The notes under the pieces are model-generated. The model was not told where the DNA came from and did not search any database. It saw nothing but the letters and a program-made list of their open reading frames with translations. From Nocardia panacis (GTDB lineage Bacteria; Actinomycetota; Actinomycetes; Mycobacteriales; Mycobacteriaceae): 64,000 nt of DNA. Shown here in pieces: positions 7,755 through 16,540 of the stretch. The translations under genes were made by a program, and so were the position numbers. Numbering within the stretch: position 1 is the stretch's first letter; each line of letters opens with the position of its first letter. The stretch lies in NCBI RefSeq assembly GCF_003598715.1, contig NZ_QZFU01000010.1, positions 62,001-126,000 on the forward strand, read 5' to 3'.

Positions 7755-9242
7755 ATGGAGAGTCTGGTCAAGCCCGAACGGGTGTTCAATCGGGACCGCG
7801 AGTGGGCGAGCCTGGTCCGGTTCGCCGCTTCGCCGAGCCCCGATGTGCGGCTGGGGATCGTCAGCGGCCGGCGACGTCAAGGGAAGACTTTCCTGCTGGA
7901 TGCGCTGGCCGAGGCCGCGCGCGGTTTCTTCTTCACCGCGACCGATGCGACCGAACTCGATTCACTCGCCGGATTCGGCGCAGCGGTCGCCGGGTGCGCG
8001 GGCGGTGGTCGATACGCCTTTCGCGACTGGGACGAGGCGTTCGAGCGGCTGTGCGAGGTTGTCGGCGCGGGTCTCATCGTCATCGACGAGTTCCCCTACC
8101 TGAGCAAGGCCAGTCCTTCCCTCCCCTCGGTGCTGCAACGCGCCCTGGATCCGCGCGGCTACCTGCGGCAATCGGGTGCGCGCCTGCTGCTGTGCGGATC
8201 GGCCATGTCGGTGATGGGCCACTTGCTGTCGGGTAGTGCCCCATTGCGTGGACGGGCGAGCCTGGAGTTGATCGTCAAACCGCTCGGATATCGAGAGTCG
8301 GCACGCTTCTGGAATATCGACAACCCGCGCCTGGCGGTGCTGGTGCATTCGATCGTCGGTGGCACACCCGCCTATCGACGCGAGTTCGTCGCGGGCGATA
8401 CACCGGATTCATTGGCGGACTTCGATTCCTGGGTGCTGCGTACCGTGCTCAACCCGGAGGTCCCGCTGTCCAGGGAGGCGCGCTACTTGCTCGCCGAGGA
8501 GACCGAGATCCGCGACCCGGCGCTGTATCACGCTGTGCTCGGCGCGATTTCCGGCGGAAATACCACGCGAGGTGGTATCGCCAACGCCATCGGGCGCGGT
8601 TCCACCGATATCGGGCACCCACTGTCGGTGCTGGAAGACGCGCAACTGATCACACGCGAAGCGGACCCGTTCAACCGGGGTAAATCGAGCTACCGTGTCG
8701 TCGAACCGCTGATCGCCTTCTACGAGGCGATCATGCGTCGCGAATGGACCCGGCTCGAGCGTGGAAATTCCGAAGCGGCCTGGCGCAATTCGCGCGCAAC
8801 TTTCCTCTCGCAGGTCGTCGGACCGCATTTCGAGGAAATCTGCCGGGATTGGGCCATATCCGCCGCCGAGGACGTATTCGGTGAACTCCCCGGACATGTC
8901 GCCGCCGCTACGGTCAATGACCCGCAGCGCAAACGGCAGATCCAGATCGATGTAGCGGTACTGGCCCCCGAGGACACCGGACAACCGCGCCGAATCCTGT
9001 CCCTCGGCGAGGTGAAATGGGACCGCGTCATGACCCCCGGACATGTCGACCGACTGCGCCGCGCTCGGGACCTCCTATCCGCCAAGGGCTTCGACACAAG
9101 CCGAACTATCCTCGCCTGCTACTCCGGAGCCGGATTCGACGAGAACCTCCGCGCCCTCGCAACACCTGTCGGCCACCGCCCCGCCGATCCCGACACCCCA
9201 CTCCTGATCGACCTGGACACGGTGTATTCCGATCCGCGCTGA
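7755..9242 (+). CDS. AAA+/STAND-like ATPase with C-terminal DUF234-type nuclease-like domain
   Basis: A 495-residue protein of the archaeal-type ATPase family. Walker A is SGRRRQGKT (about 37-45), Walker B is GLIVIDEFPYL (about 104-114), and a sensor-like LLLCGSAMSVM follows. The middle contains a winged-helix-like region (GGIANAIGRGSTDIGHPLSVLEDAQLI). The C-terminus has QIQIDVAVLAPED...LSLGEVKW, fitting the D...ExK core of PD-(D/E)XK nucleases as in DUF234. The family's function is unknown; members have been discussed as mobile or DNA-processing ATPases. It is monocistronic, with no conserved-looking partner, and is preceded by the 22-bp array and an AT-rich dyad. It is comparable in design to the gene at 25179. 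Confidence 0.85.
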   Translation: MESLVKPERVFNRDREWASLVRFAASPSPDVRLGIVSGRRRQGKTFLLDALAEAARGFFFTATDATELDSLAGFGAAVAGCAGGGRYAFRDWDEAFERLCEVVGAGLIVIDEFPYLSKASPSLPSVLQRALDPRGYLRQSGARLLLCGSAMSVMGHLLSGSAPLRGRASLELIVKPLGYRESARFWNIDNPRLAVLVHSIVGGTPAYRREFVAGDTPDSLADFDSWVLRTVLNPEVPLSREARYLLAEETEIRDPALYHAVLGAISGGNTTRGGIANAIGRGSTDIGHPLSVLEDAQLITREADPFNRGKSSYRVVEPLIAFYEAIMRREWTRLERGNSEAAWRNSRATFLSQVVGPHFEEICRDWAISAAEDVFGELPGHVAAATVNDPQRKRQIQIDVAVLAPEDTGQPRRILSLGEVKWDRVMTPGHVDRLRRARDLLSAKGFDTSRTILACYSGAGFDENLRALATPVGHRPADPDTPLLIDLDTVYSDPR

Positions 9243-9395
9243 GCGGCACCCGCACCGACAACGGCGCGCGCGAGGCAGGGTCCGGCCGACGCGCCTCGAT
9301 CGCGCTGATTTCGGACTGATTCGGGCAAGGGAGCTTGCCGGTCGGGAATTGACTCTAGTCTAGTCCAGTTCGCCTGTGTTACAACGGAGTTGCAT

Positions 9396-9416
9396 ATAGT
9401 TCACAATGCTAACTAT
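9396..9416 (+). promoter_or_regulatory. Inverted repeat before asnB
   Basis: ATAGTT (9396-9401) and AACTAT (9411-9416) are inverted around nine bases, 15 bases ahead of the asnB start. A TTGACT hexamer lies at 9349-9354. The dyad is AT-rich in a GC-rich context and could be an operator or part of the promoter. No specific regulator can be assigned, and the spacing from TTGACT to a -10 element is not ideal. Confidence 0.4.
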
Positions 9417-9430
9417 CTGGAGGTCCCCGG

Positions 9431-11269
9431 ATGTGTGGGATTGCAGGGTGGGTTTCTTTCGACGCCGATCTGACGCGCGAGCAGGGGGTGATAGATGCGA
9501 TGACCGAGACCATGGCCTGTCGCGGGCCGGATGGTCGCGGTACTTTCGTGCGCGCGCACGGCGCCCTGGGGCACAGACGTTTGGCCATCATCGACCTACC
9601 GGGCGGTACGCAGCCGATGAGCGTGACGATGCCGGGCGGCGATGTGGCGCTGGTGTATTCGGGGGAGGCGTACAACTTCCAGGAGCTGCGTAAACGCCTG
9701 ATCGGGCTCGGGCATGCGTTCGGCACCGATAGCGATACCGAGGTGGTGCTGCGGGCGTACCTGCAGTGGGGGGAGGCGATGGTCGACGAACTGAACGGAA
9801 TGTACGCCTTCGCGATCTGGGATCAGCGCGAGGAGAAGCTGCTGATGATCCGGGATCGCCTGGGCGTCAAGCCGTTCTACTACTACCCGACGCCCGACGG
9901 GGTGCTGTTCGGTTCCGAGCCGAAGGCGATCCTGGCCAACCCATTGGCGCGCAAGACCGTTGAACTGGAGGGTTTGCGGGAACTGTTCTCCTTCACCAAA
10001 GCGCCCGGTTGGTCGCTGTGGAAGGGAATGGCCGAGGTGTTGCCGGGCACCTTGATGACGGTGGATCGCAATGGGATTCGTTCCCGCACCTATTGGCGGC
10101 TGGAGGCGAAGGAGCATCGCGACACCCTCACCGACACCATCGGCACCGTGCGCGATCTGCTCACCGATACCGTTCGGCGACAGTTGATTTCGGATGTGCC
10201 GCGCTGCGTCCTGCTGTCCGGCGGCCTGGATTCCAGCTCCATCACCGGTTTGGCGGCCAAGGAGCTGGCCAAGTCGGGTGAGCAGGTCCGCACCTTCTCC
10301 GTGGATTTCGTCGATCAGGAGAAAAACTTCCTGCCCGACGATATCCGCGAGACCCCGGATTCGCCATTCGTGCGCGACGTCGCAGCGCACGTGCAGTCGG
10401 CCCACCAGGACGTGGTGCTCAATCCCGCTGAGCTGTCCGATCTTTCGGTGCGGCGCGCGGTGATCGCCGCGCGCGATATCCCCGTCGGACTCGGCGATAT
10501 GGACAGCTCCCTCTATCAGCTGTTCCGGTCGATCCGGCAACATTCGACCGTCGCGCTCTCGGGGGAGTCGGCCGACGAGGTGTTCGGCGGCTACCGCTGG
10601 TTCCACGACGAGAATGCGCTGCGGACCGATACCTTCCCCTGGTTGCCCGCCTCGGAGCAGATGCTCGGCGCTCGGGAGATGCTGCTGAATCCCCGCCTGC
10701 GCGACCAACTTCAGCTCGAGGACTACATCGCCGATCAGTATCGCACCGCTGTCGCCGAGGTGGCCCATCTCGACGGCGAATCCGAGGTCGAGCATCGGAT
10801 GCGCAACGTCTGCCACCTGCACCTGACCCGGTTCGTGCGCCAATTGCTCGACCGCAAGGATCGCATGTCCATGGCCGTGGGGCTCGAGGTGCGCGTTCCG
10901 TTCTGCGACCACCGCCTGGTCGAATACGTGTACAACACACCGTGGTCGATGAAGACCTTCGACGGTCGGGAGAAGAGTCTGCTGCGGCATGCTGCCAAAC
11001 ATGTGCTGCCGGGCTCGGTGGTGGAGCGGGTCAAGAGCCCCTACCCATCAACCCAGGATCCGGGATATGCGGCGAATCTGCAGATCCTGGTGAAAGAGTT
11101 GCTGACCGAACCGAATTCGGCACTTTTCGAGTTCCTGAGCCACGATTGGTTGCAGGATGCGGTCGAACAGGATCCGGCCCAGATGCCGCCCTTCGTCCGC
11201 GGCTGCCTGGATCGGGCCGTCGATCTCAATATCTGGCTCGAGCTCTACTCCCCCGAATTGGTGTTCTGA
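9431..11269 (+). CDS. asnB: Asparagine synthase (glutamine-hydrolysing)
   Basis: A 612-residue two-domain enzyme. The N-terminal class II glutaminase begins MCGIAGWVSFDADLT, with Cys2 as the nucleophile once Met is removed; CRGPDGRG and GHRRLAIIDL are also typical. The synthetase domain carries the ATP-pyrophosphatase loop VLLSGGLDSSSI and ALSGESADEVFGGYRWF, with VRVPFCDHRLVEYVYNTP near the end. It amidates aspartate using glutamine and ATP; family members can also amidate other carboxylates. A TGGAGG ribosome site precedes the ATG. It is transcribed alone and followed by a strong hairpin. Confidence 0.93.
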   Translation: MCGIAGWVSFDADLTREQGVIDAMTETMACRGPDGRGTFVRAHGALGHRRLAIIDLPGGTQPMSVTMPGGDVALVYSGEAYNFQELRKRLIGLGHAFGTDSDTEVVLRAYLQWGEAMVDELNGMYAFAIWDQREEKLLMIRDRLGVKPFYYYPTPDGVLFGSEPKAILANPLARKTVELEGLRELFSFTKAPGWSLWKGMAEVLPGTLMTVDRNGIRSRTYWRLEAKEHRDTLTDTIGTVRDLLTDTVRRQLISDVPRCVLLSGGLDSSSITGLAAKELAKSGEQVRTFSVDFVDQEKNFLPDDIRETPDSPFVRDVAAHVQSAHQDVVLNPAELSDLSVRRAVIAARDIPVGLGDMDSSLYQLFRSIRQHSTVALSGESADEVFGGYRWFHDENALRTDTFPWLPASEQMLGAREMLLNPRLRDQLQLEDYIADQYRTAVAEVAHLDGESEVEHRMRNVCHLHLTRFVRQLLDRKDRMSMAVGLEVRVPFCDHRLVEYVYNTPWSMKTFDGREKSLLRHAAKHVLPGSVVERVKSPYPSTQDPGYAANLQILVKELLTEPNSALFEFLSHDWLQDAVEQDPAQMPPFVRGCLDRAVDLNIWLELYSPELVF

Positions 11270-11274
11270 CTCGG

Positions 11275-11307
11275 TCCGAAAGGGCCGATCGGACCGGCCC
11301 TTTCGGA
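11275..11307 (+). terminator. Hairpin terminator after asnB
   Basis: A 12-bp perfect stem, TCCGAAAGGGCC (11275-11286) with GGCCCTTTCGGA (11296-11307), closes a 9-base loop starting 5 bases after the asnB stop. There is no T-tract, as is common in actinomycete intrinsic terminators. Confidence 0.7.
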
Positions 11308-11349
11308 TATCCCCTCGACATCCCCCGAAAGGAGGACGCGAGGTCGCGG

Positions 11350-11526
11350 CTGTGGTTGGCGGCGGGGATCGCACTCGCTGTCTGCTTTGGGCTCGCGGCG
11401 ACGGTCGCCGACGCGCAGCAGGCGCAGGCGCTGCGCCAAGTGATCCAACCGTTGAGCATGGTCACGCTCTTCTGGTTGCTGACCGGGCCGGTGTGGGTCA
11501 TGGGCACGAAAGAACCGAAGCAATGA
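11350..11526 (+). CDS. Possible small two-helix membrane protein
   Basis: An open frame ending at TGA 11524-11526 encodes about 58 residues with two hydrophobic stretches: WLAAGIALAVCFGLAATVA, then, after DAQQAQALRQVIQ, PLSMVTLFWLLTGPVWVMG. It ends in KEPKQ. A very strong AAAGGAGG ribosome site lies at 11328-11335, but no ATG, GTG or well-spaced TTG is in this frame; a CTG at 11350 or TTG at 11356 are the only candidates. It may be a real small membrane protein with a weak start, or a 5'-damaged gene. I do not recognise a family. Confidence 0.35.
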   Translation: MWLAAGIALAVCFGLAATVADAQQAQALRQVIQPLSMVTLFWLLTGPVWVMGTKEPKQ

Positions 11527-11542
11527 CCCGACACCGGCCGCC

Positions 11543-12031
11543 CTACGGCTTTCTCGTATAGACCGGATCGCTGGAATCGCGCCGAGCAGGCACCCATCCG
11601 GGGTTGAGTGTGTCCTCGATCCATTCGGTGACGGATTCGTCGAAGACGACGATCCGATCGGCAATGGCCCAACGCCCCGAGCGACGTTCGAACCGGTCCA
11701 CGTACCGGCATTTGATGGTGGCGCGGGATTGGCGGGTTTCGCCCTCGGCGCGGGCCTGGCGCAGGTAGCACAGGCAGTAGGACTCTACGTCGGCCGAATC
11801 TCCTTGCAGGTCGATGAGGATGTTGGTGATGAAATGCATGGAGGAGTCGATGGTGCGGTGGCGCAGGCGCATATCCTCGATCAGCCCGTCGACGGTGCCG
11901 ATGTAGCCGCCGTGGTTGTCGATGGCGTCGGGGAAGTAGCAGTCGGCCACGCCCGCGAAGTCGCCGCGGTCGACCGCGCGGGCGTAGCGGTGCAGCACCT
12001 CGGTGATTTCCTGTTTATCGTTGAGCGACAA
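11543..12031 (-). CDS. NTF2-like (SnoaL-type) protein
   Basis: A 162-residue single-domain protein with the NTF2-like opening MSLNDKQEITEVLHRYARAVDRGDFAGVADCYFPDAIDN and a C-terminal GRWAIADRIVVFDESVTEW. This fold includes SnoaL cyclases, steroid isomerase-like and hydratase-like enzymes, and non-catalytic ring-hydroxylase beta subunits. It is the last gene of a minus-strand catabolic operon, 36 bases after the MHS transporter. Its role, perhaps an isomerisation or hydration step, is inferred only from the operon. Confidence 0.75.
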   Translation of the reverse strand: MSLNDKQEITEVLHRYARAVDRGDFAGVADCYFPDAIDNHGGYIGTVDGLIEDMRLRHRTIDSSMHFITNILIDLQGDSADVESYCLCYLRQARAEGETRQSRATIKCRYVDRFERRSGRWAIADRIVVFDESVTEWIEDTLNPGWVPARRDSSDPVYTRKP

Positions 12032-12067
12032 CGGTTTTCCTCTCCAGTGACGCGGGCTGGGGATGAT

Positions 12068-13393
12068 TCAGTCGGCTTGGAGTTCGACACCCTTGGTCTC
12101 GGCGACGAAGAAGGTGGCGCCGAGGGTCAGCGCCGCGCAGAACACGAAGTACCAGGCGGGCGCGAGCGAATTGTGGGTGAAGCCGATGAGCCAGGTCGCG
12201 ATGAAGGGCGCGGTGCCGCCGAGCAGCATATTGGTGATGTTGTTGCCCAGCGCCAGACCGCTGTAGCGCACGGAGGCCTTCAACATTTCCACGTAGGTCA
12301 CGTAGGAGGCGCCATTGACGATCGACACCGTGATGAACAGCACCGACTGTCCGAACATCGCCTGCCAGGCGCTACCGCCCGACATGAGCATGAACATGGG
12401 CACGCCGAGCACCACGGCGGCGGCGCTGCCGGTCATCAGCACGATCTTGCGGCCGTACTGGTCGGCGATATAGCCGGAGATGGGCAGCGTCACCACGCCG
12501 AGGATCAGCGCCAACGAGGTGGAAAGGAAGGCCACCGTGGGGGTTTGACCACCGCTCTTCTGCAGGTAGGTGGCGGCGTAGACGGAGGCGATGTAGTAGC
12601 CGCCGGTGATGAGCGCGCCGAGGAAGACGATCTTCACCAGCGGTACGGACGAGGTGCGCAGCAGTTCGAGGACGGGGACCTTCTTGGTCTCGCCCTTGTC
12701 GGCGAGTTCCTGGAACTGCGGGGTGTCCTCCATGCGATTGCGGATCCAGATGCCGACGCCGCCGATCAGCAGGCTGAACAGGAATGGCACCCGCCAAGCC
12801 CATTCGAGGATCTGCGCTTTGGTGAACAGCGAACTCAGCGCCAGCGCGACCAGGGAGGCCGCGAGCGAGCCGAGGTAGGTGCCCGAGTTGACCATGGAGG
12901 TCTGCAGGGCTCGCCACCGCGCGGGCGCGGATTCGGAGACGAAGGCATTGGCCCCGCCGAGTTCACCACCCGCCGCGAAGCCCTGTAGGCAGCGCGCCAG
13001 CACCAGGGTGACGGTGGCCCACACGCCGAGGGTGACGTAGGTGGGCATCAAACCCATTGCGGCAGTGGCGAACACCATCAGCAGGATGGTCCAGGACAGT
13101 GCCTGTTTGCGCCCGTACTTGTCGCCGACGTGTCCGAAGAAGATCCCGCCCGGCACCCGCAGGAAGAAGGCCACGGCGAAGGTGGCGAAGGTGCCGAGCA
13201 GGGCGGCGGTGTCATTGGAGGTGACGAAGAACAGCGTCGCCACGAAGGTCGCCATGTAGCCGTAGATACCGAAGTCGTAGTACTCGACCACGGTGCCGAC
13301 CACGGCCGCGCGGATAACCCTAGCCGCCGAACGGGTTTGCGGTGGCTCCTGGGTCGCCTCGGGCGCTGCGGAGCCGGTCTCGATGTTGTGCAT
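12068..13393 (-). CDS. MHS-family (metabolite:H+ symporter) MFS transporter
   Basis: A 441-residue, 12-helix MFS permease. The MHS hallmarks are VVEYYDFGIYGYMATFVATLFF in helix 1, the loop GHVGDKYGRKQALS after helix 2, and DQYGRKIVLMTG in the matching loop of the second half. MHS proteins import organic acids such as shikimate, 2-oxoglutarate or proline/betaine with protons. The ATG at 13393 (MHNIETGSAAPE) is preferred over the one at 13450 because AAGGAAA lies just upstream. It sits between the flavoprotein and NTF2 genes of the operon and probably imports the operon's substrate acid. Confidence 0.85.
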   Translation of the reverse strand: MHNIETGSAAPEATQEPPQTRSAARVIRAAVVGTVVEYYDFGIYGYMATFVATLFFVTSNDTAALLGTFATFAVAFFLRVPGGIFFGHVGDKYGRKQALSWTILLMVFATAAMGLMPTYVTLGVWATVTLVLARCLQGFAAGGELGGANAFVSESAPARWRALQTSMVNSGTYLGSLAASLVALALSSLFTKAQILEWAWRVPFLFSLLIGGVGIWIRNRMEDTPQFQELADKGETKKVPVLELLRTSSVPLVKIVFLGALITGGYYIASVYAATYLQKSGGQTPTVAFLSTSLALILGVVTLPISGYIADQYGRKIVLMTGSAAAVVLGVPMFMLMSGGSAWQAMFGQSVLFITVSIVNGASYVTYVEMLKASVRYSGLALGNNITNMLLGGTAPFIATWLIGFTHNSLAPAWYFVFCAALTLGATFFVAETKGVELQAD

Positions 13394-13491
13394 GGGTTTC
13401 CTTGTTCTTCTCGGGCGTCGGTGCCCAGGGTGAAACTCGTTGGAACTCACCGCTGTGCGGTTCGGATCTGAGAGCGGTGCGGCCTCGGCCC

Positions 13492-14910
13492 TCAGCGGGG
13501 CGCGGCGCCCGCGGCATTGCGGCCCGCGATGCGGCCCATGGTCAGTGCGTTGGCGACGGCATTGCCGCCGCCCACGTAGCGCAGGCCGAGGATGCCCGCC
13601 CCGGACTCGCCCGCCGCGAACAGTCCGCGGATCGGGGCGCCGGTGCGGTCGAGGACCGACGCCGCCGCGTCGATCTCCAAACCCGCGTGGGTGCAGACCA
13701 ATTCGGCGGGCAGCAGCCGGACCGCGTAGTACGGCGCGCGGGCGATCGGGTCGAGCGGCTCGGTGACACCCTTGTTGGACAGGGTGCGGTGCCGCAGGAA
13801 TTCGTCGTCGCTACCGTGCGGCAGTTGCGTATTCCACCGGGCCACCGTGGTTTCCAGCGCCGCTGCGGGCACCCCCATCGCCGCGGCGAGTTCGGCGAGG
13901 GTGCTCGCGCGAAGGGTGCGGCCCGCATTCGCCTCCGCAGCGACGCGTTCGGGAATCCAGTCGGTGTAGCCAGAGGGCAGGCCGAGGCGGGCGTTCTCAT
14001 CGAAAACCGCCCAGGCGCCACCATTTTGGGCCTCGATGATGCCGGTGGACACGGCGTAGGAGGCGTCCTCGTCCATGAATCGCCGACCCGCGCCATTGAT
14101 GTAGACCCTGGACTTGGGCGGGAATCCGGAGGTCCAGTGGTGATGGCGCTGGAAATAGGCGGTGGGCAACAGCAGACCCCAGCCGACGCCGGTGACGGCC
14201 GAGTCGACCTGTTCGGCGAAGCGCAGATGGTCGCCGCGACTGCCGGGCGCGGCGACCACGAACAGCGAATCGCCCGCCGATCTCGCCTCCGGGAAATACT
14301 GTTCGACCAGCGCGCGGTCCTGCGCGAATCCGCCGGTGGCGATCACCACCGCCCCGGCGCGCACCTCGACATCGTCGGCGATGACCCCCTCAATCCGGTC
14401 ATCGCCGACGATGAGCGACTGGACGCGGGTGGCCATGACCACCTCGACACCGCGCGCCCGGCACGCACGCTCGAGCACTTGAACCAGGCCGTACCCCTGA
14501 TCCTTCGGCACGTGCCCGCGCCAGACATCCTCCACACCGGCCTGGCTCAATCCCGGCATATGGGCGTTGGACGACACCCGCGCCGGGATTTCGACCCCGA
14601 GGCCGATCAACCACTCCAGCGTCGGCCCGGACTGTTCGCAGAAGGTGCGCACCAGACCGGGTTTGAGCATCCAGTGGTTGAGGTCCATGTAGTGCTGGAA
14701 GAAACGATCGGCGGAGTCCTCGATACCGAGGGCGCGCTGCACGCTGGTGGCCGCCGCGGTGAACAGGCCGGCCGACAACTGGGTCGACCCGCCGAGTTCG
14801 GTCTCGGATTCGAACAGCAGCACCGACGCGCCCTGTTCGGCGGCCGAGGCCGCGGCGGCCAGTCCGGCTCCGCCGCCGCCGACGACAATCACATCCCAGT
14901 CGTCACTCAT
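13492..14910 (-). CDS. FAD-dependent dehydrogenase, KstD/fumarate-reductase flavoprotein type
   Basis: A 472-residue flavoprotein. FAD binds at DVIVVGGGGAGLAAAASAAEQGASVLLFE, followed by GGSTQLSAG, and the C-terminal FAD motif is LFAAGESGAGILGLRYVGGGNAVANALTMGRIAG. This architecture is shared by 3-ketosteroid-delta1-dehydrogenases and ring-desaturating enzymes such as those that aromatise 4-oxocyclohexanecarboxylate. Its ATG overlaps the upstream SDR stop by 4 bases. With two SDRs and an acid symporter, one reading is oxidation of a cyclic alcohol to a ketone and then ring desaturation; steroid substrates are an alternative but no other steroid genes are present. Confidence 0.85.
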   Translation of the reverse strand: MSDDWDVIVVGGGGAGLAAAASAAEQGASVLLFESETELGGSTQLSAGLFTAAATSVQRALGIEDSADRFFQHYMDLNHWMLKPGLVRTFCEQSGPTLEWLIGLGVEIPARVSSNAHMPGLSQAGVEDVWRGHVPKDQGYGLVQVLERACRARGVEVVMATRVQSLIVGDDRIEGVIADDVEVRAGAVVIATGGFAQDRALVEQYFPEARSAGDSLFVVAAPGSRGDHLRFAEQVDSAVTGVGWGLLLPTAYFQRHHHWTSGFPPKSRVYINGAGRRFMDEDASYAVSTGIIEAQNGGAWAVFDENARLGLPSGYTDWIPERVAAEANAGRTLRASTLAELAAAMGVPAAALETTVARWNTQLPHGSDDEFLRHRTLSNKGVTEPLDPIARAPYYAVRLLPAELVCTHAGLEIDAAASVLDRTGAPIRGLFAAGESGAGILGLRYVGGGNAVANALTMGRIAGRNAAGAAPR

Positions 14911-15686
14911 GCGTGCTCTCCTGCCGTATCCGCGAGAATGCGGTGGTAGAGGCCGTTGGATATCAGGCCGCCGTCCACCGTGAGTTCGCTGCCGTTGAGG
15001 TAGGTCGATCGATCCGAGAGCAGGTACAGGACCGCGTCGGTGATCTCGTCGGGGGTGCCCATGCGGCCCGCCGGAATGCTGCGCACCGAGGCGGCGATGA
15101 AATCGTCCGCGCCCGCCACCAGCGGTGTGTCGATCAGGCCGGGGTGGACCGAGTTGACCCGGATGCCCCAGCGTGCCAGGTCGCCCGCGGCGGATTTCGA
15201 CAGTCCGGTCAAACCCCATTTGCTGGCCGCGTAGGCCGGGGAGAAGTAGCCGATCCGCCCCGCGATCGAGGAGATATTGACGATGGCGCCACCGCCGCTA
15301 TCGCGCATCAGTGGGGCTGCGGCGCGCATACCGTAGAACGGGCCGAAGAGGTTGACCCGCAGGGTCGCCTCCCAATCCGCGTCGGTGGTTTCGGCGAGTC
15401 CGCGCCTGCGGGAGATACCCGCATTGTTCACCAGGCCGCCGAGTTCGCCTGCACTGGAACGGATTTCGTCGATGACTCGCTCCCAGGCCGCGGGATCGCT
15501 GACATCGAGGACATGTCCCGACACGCTGGCCCCGGACGCCTGGAGTTCGGCGAGCAGCGGCGCGGTGTCGACGATATCGGCCAGGCAGACGTGCACGCCG
15601 AGCGCGGCGAGCGCGCGGGCGTGGTTGGCTCCCATGCCATTCGCCGCGCCGGTGATCAGCACGACGCCCGGATAGCCCTCAGACAT
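14907..15686 (-). CDS. Short-chain dehydrogenase/reductase
   Basis: A 259-residue classical SDR. The cofactor loop TGAANGMG lies at 12-19, NNAG at 87-90, and the catalytic Ser140, Tyr152 and Lys156 appear in NISS and YAASK. It ends with the usual LNGSELTVDGG. Asp37 after the second strand (CLAD) suggests NAD+ preference, hence oxidation of an alcohol. It overlaps both neighbours (an 8-base overlap with the preceding SDR, 4 bases with the flavoprotein), so it is tightly coupled in the operon. Confidence 0.85.
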   Translation of the reverse strand: MSEGYPGVVLITGAANGMGANHARALAALGVHVCLADIVDTAPLLAELQASGASVSGHVLDVSDPAAWERVIDEIRSSAGELGGLVNNAGISRRRGLAETTDADWEATLRVNLFGPFYGMRAAAPLMRDSGGGAIVNISSIAGRIGYFSPAYAASKWGLTGLSKSAAGDLARWGIRVNSVHPGLIDTPLVAGADDFIAASVRSIPAGRMGTPDEITDAVLYLLSDRSTYLNGSELTVDGGLISNGLYHRILADTAGEHA

Positions 15687-16503
15687 GCCGCGATCCGCCG
15701 TCCACCGCGATGGCGTGACCGGTGACGTAGCGGGCGCTGTCGGACAGCAGGAACAGCAGCGGCCCGAATACCTCTTCGGGCGCGCCGATCCGGTGCAGCG
15801 GCACCGAGTCCAGCGCGTGTGCCAGGGCGATCGGATCCTCGCGCACCCAGCGGGTCATCTCGGTGTCGATATAGCCGGGGGCCAGCGCGTTCACTCGGAT
15901 TCCCTTGTCGCCCAACTCCACCGCGAGCGATTCGGTGAGGTGGGCGACGGCGGCCTTCGAGGTGCAGTACGCACCGCGCCCCTTGCGCACCCGCACCGCC
16001 GACACCGAGGACATGTTCACGATCGCGCCGCCCTCGGCCATATGCCGGGCCGCCGCCTGCGCCCCGTAGAGCACGCCGGACACATTGACCTCGAGGACGG
16101 CCGAGATCTGCTCGGGCGCGATGTCCTCGATCAGGGCGAAGGGGAAGATGCCCGCATTGTTGATCCAGAAGTCGAGGCGGCCGAATTCGGTCAGGGCGCG
16201 TCGGGCGAGTTGGTCGTGCTGGTCGGCGTCGGTGACGTCGATGGCGGCGGCGACCACCCGGCCGGGCGCGGTGACACCCTCGGCGGCCAGTGCGGCCTGG
16301 ATCTCGCGGGCCGTGTCGGCCATCTGCTCGGCATTGATATCGCCGCCGACGACGTGCACACCGCGCCGGGCCAAACCGGCGGCGAAACTCGCGCCCATGC
16401 CGCGCGCCGCGCCGGTGATCACCGCGACCTTGCCCGGCAGCTCCGGGTAGGCGGCGGTGACCAGTTCACGGTTGACCCGGCCCGGATTCGACTGTTCGGT
16501 CAT
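15679..16503 (-). CDS. Short-chain dehydrogenase/reductase
   Basis: A 274-residue classical SDR with TGAARGMG at 30-37, NNAG at 115-118, Ser166, Tyr179 and Lys183 (YCTSK), and a terminal YVTGHAIAVDGG. The GGD after strand 2 indicates NAD+. The ATG at 16503 follows a GAGGAGC ribosome site; the longer frame from 16560 would overlap the upstream gene. About 20 extra residues precede the Rossmann fold. It is the second gene of the operon starting at 16975 and is followed without a gap by another SDR. Confidence 0.85.
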   Translation of the reverse strand: MTEQSNPGRVNRELVTAAYPELPGKVAVITGAARGMGASFAAGLARRGVHVVGGDINAEQMADTAREIQAALAAEGVTAPGRVVAAAIDVTDADQHDQLARRALTEFGRLDFWINNAGIFPFALIEDIAPEQISAVLEVNVSGVLYGAQAAARHMAEGGAIVNMSSVSAVRVRKGRGAYCTSKAAVAHLTESLAVELGDKGIRVNALAPGYIDTEMTRWVREDPIALAHALDSVPLHRIGAPEEVFGPLLFLLSDSARYVTGHAIAVDGGSRHV

Positions 16504-16540
16504 TCGGCGTTGCTCCTCGAAAATATTTGTTGGGAAGAAT

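Noticed and set aside
9596-11002. Long minus-strand open frame opposite asnB
   Set aside because: asnB is unmistakable on the plus strand. The antisense frame has no recognisable motif and reflects GC-rich third positions.
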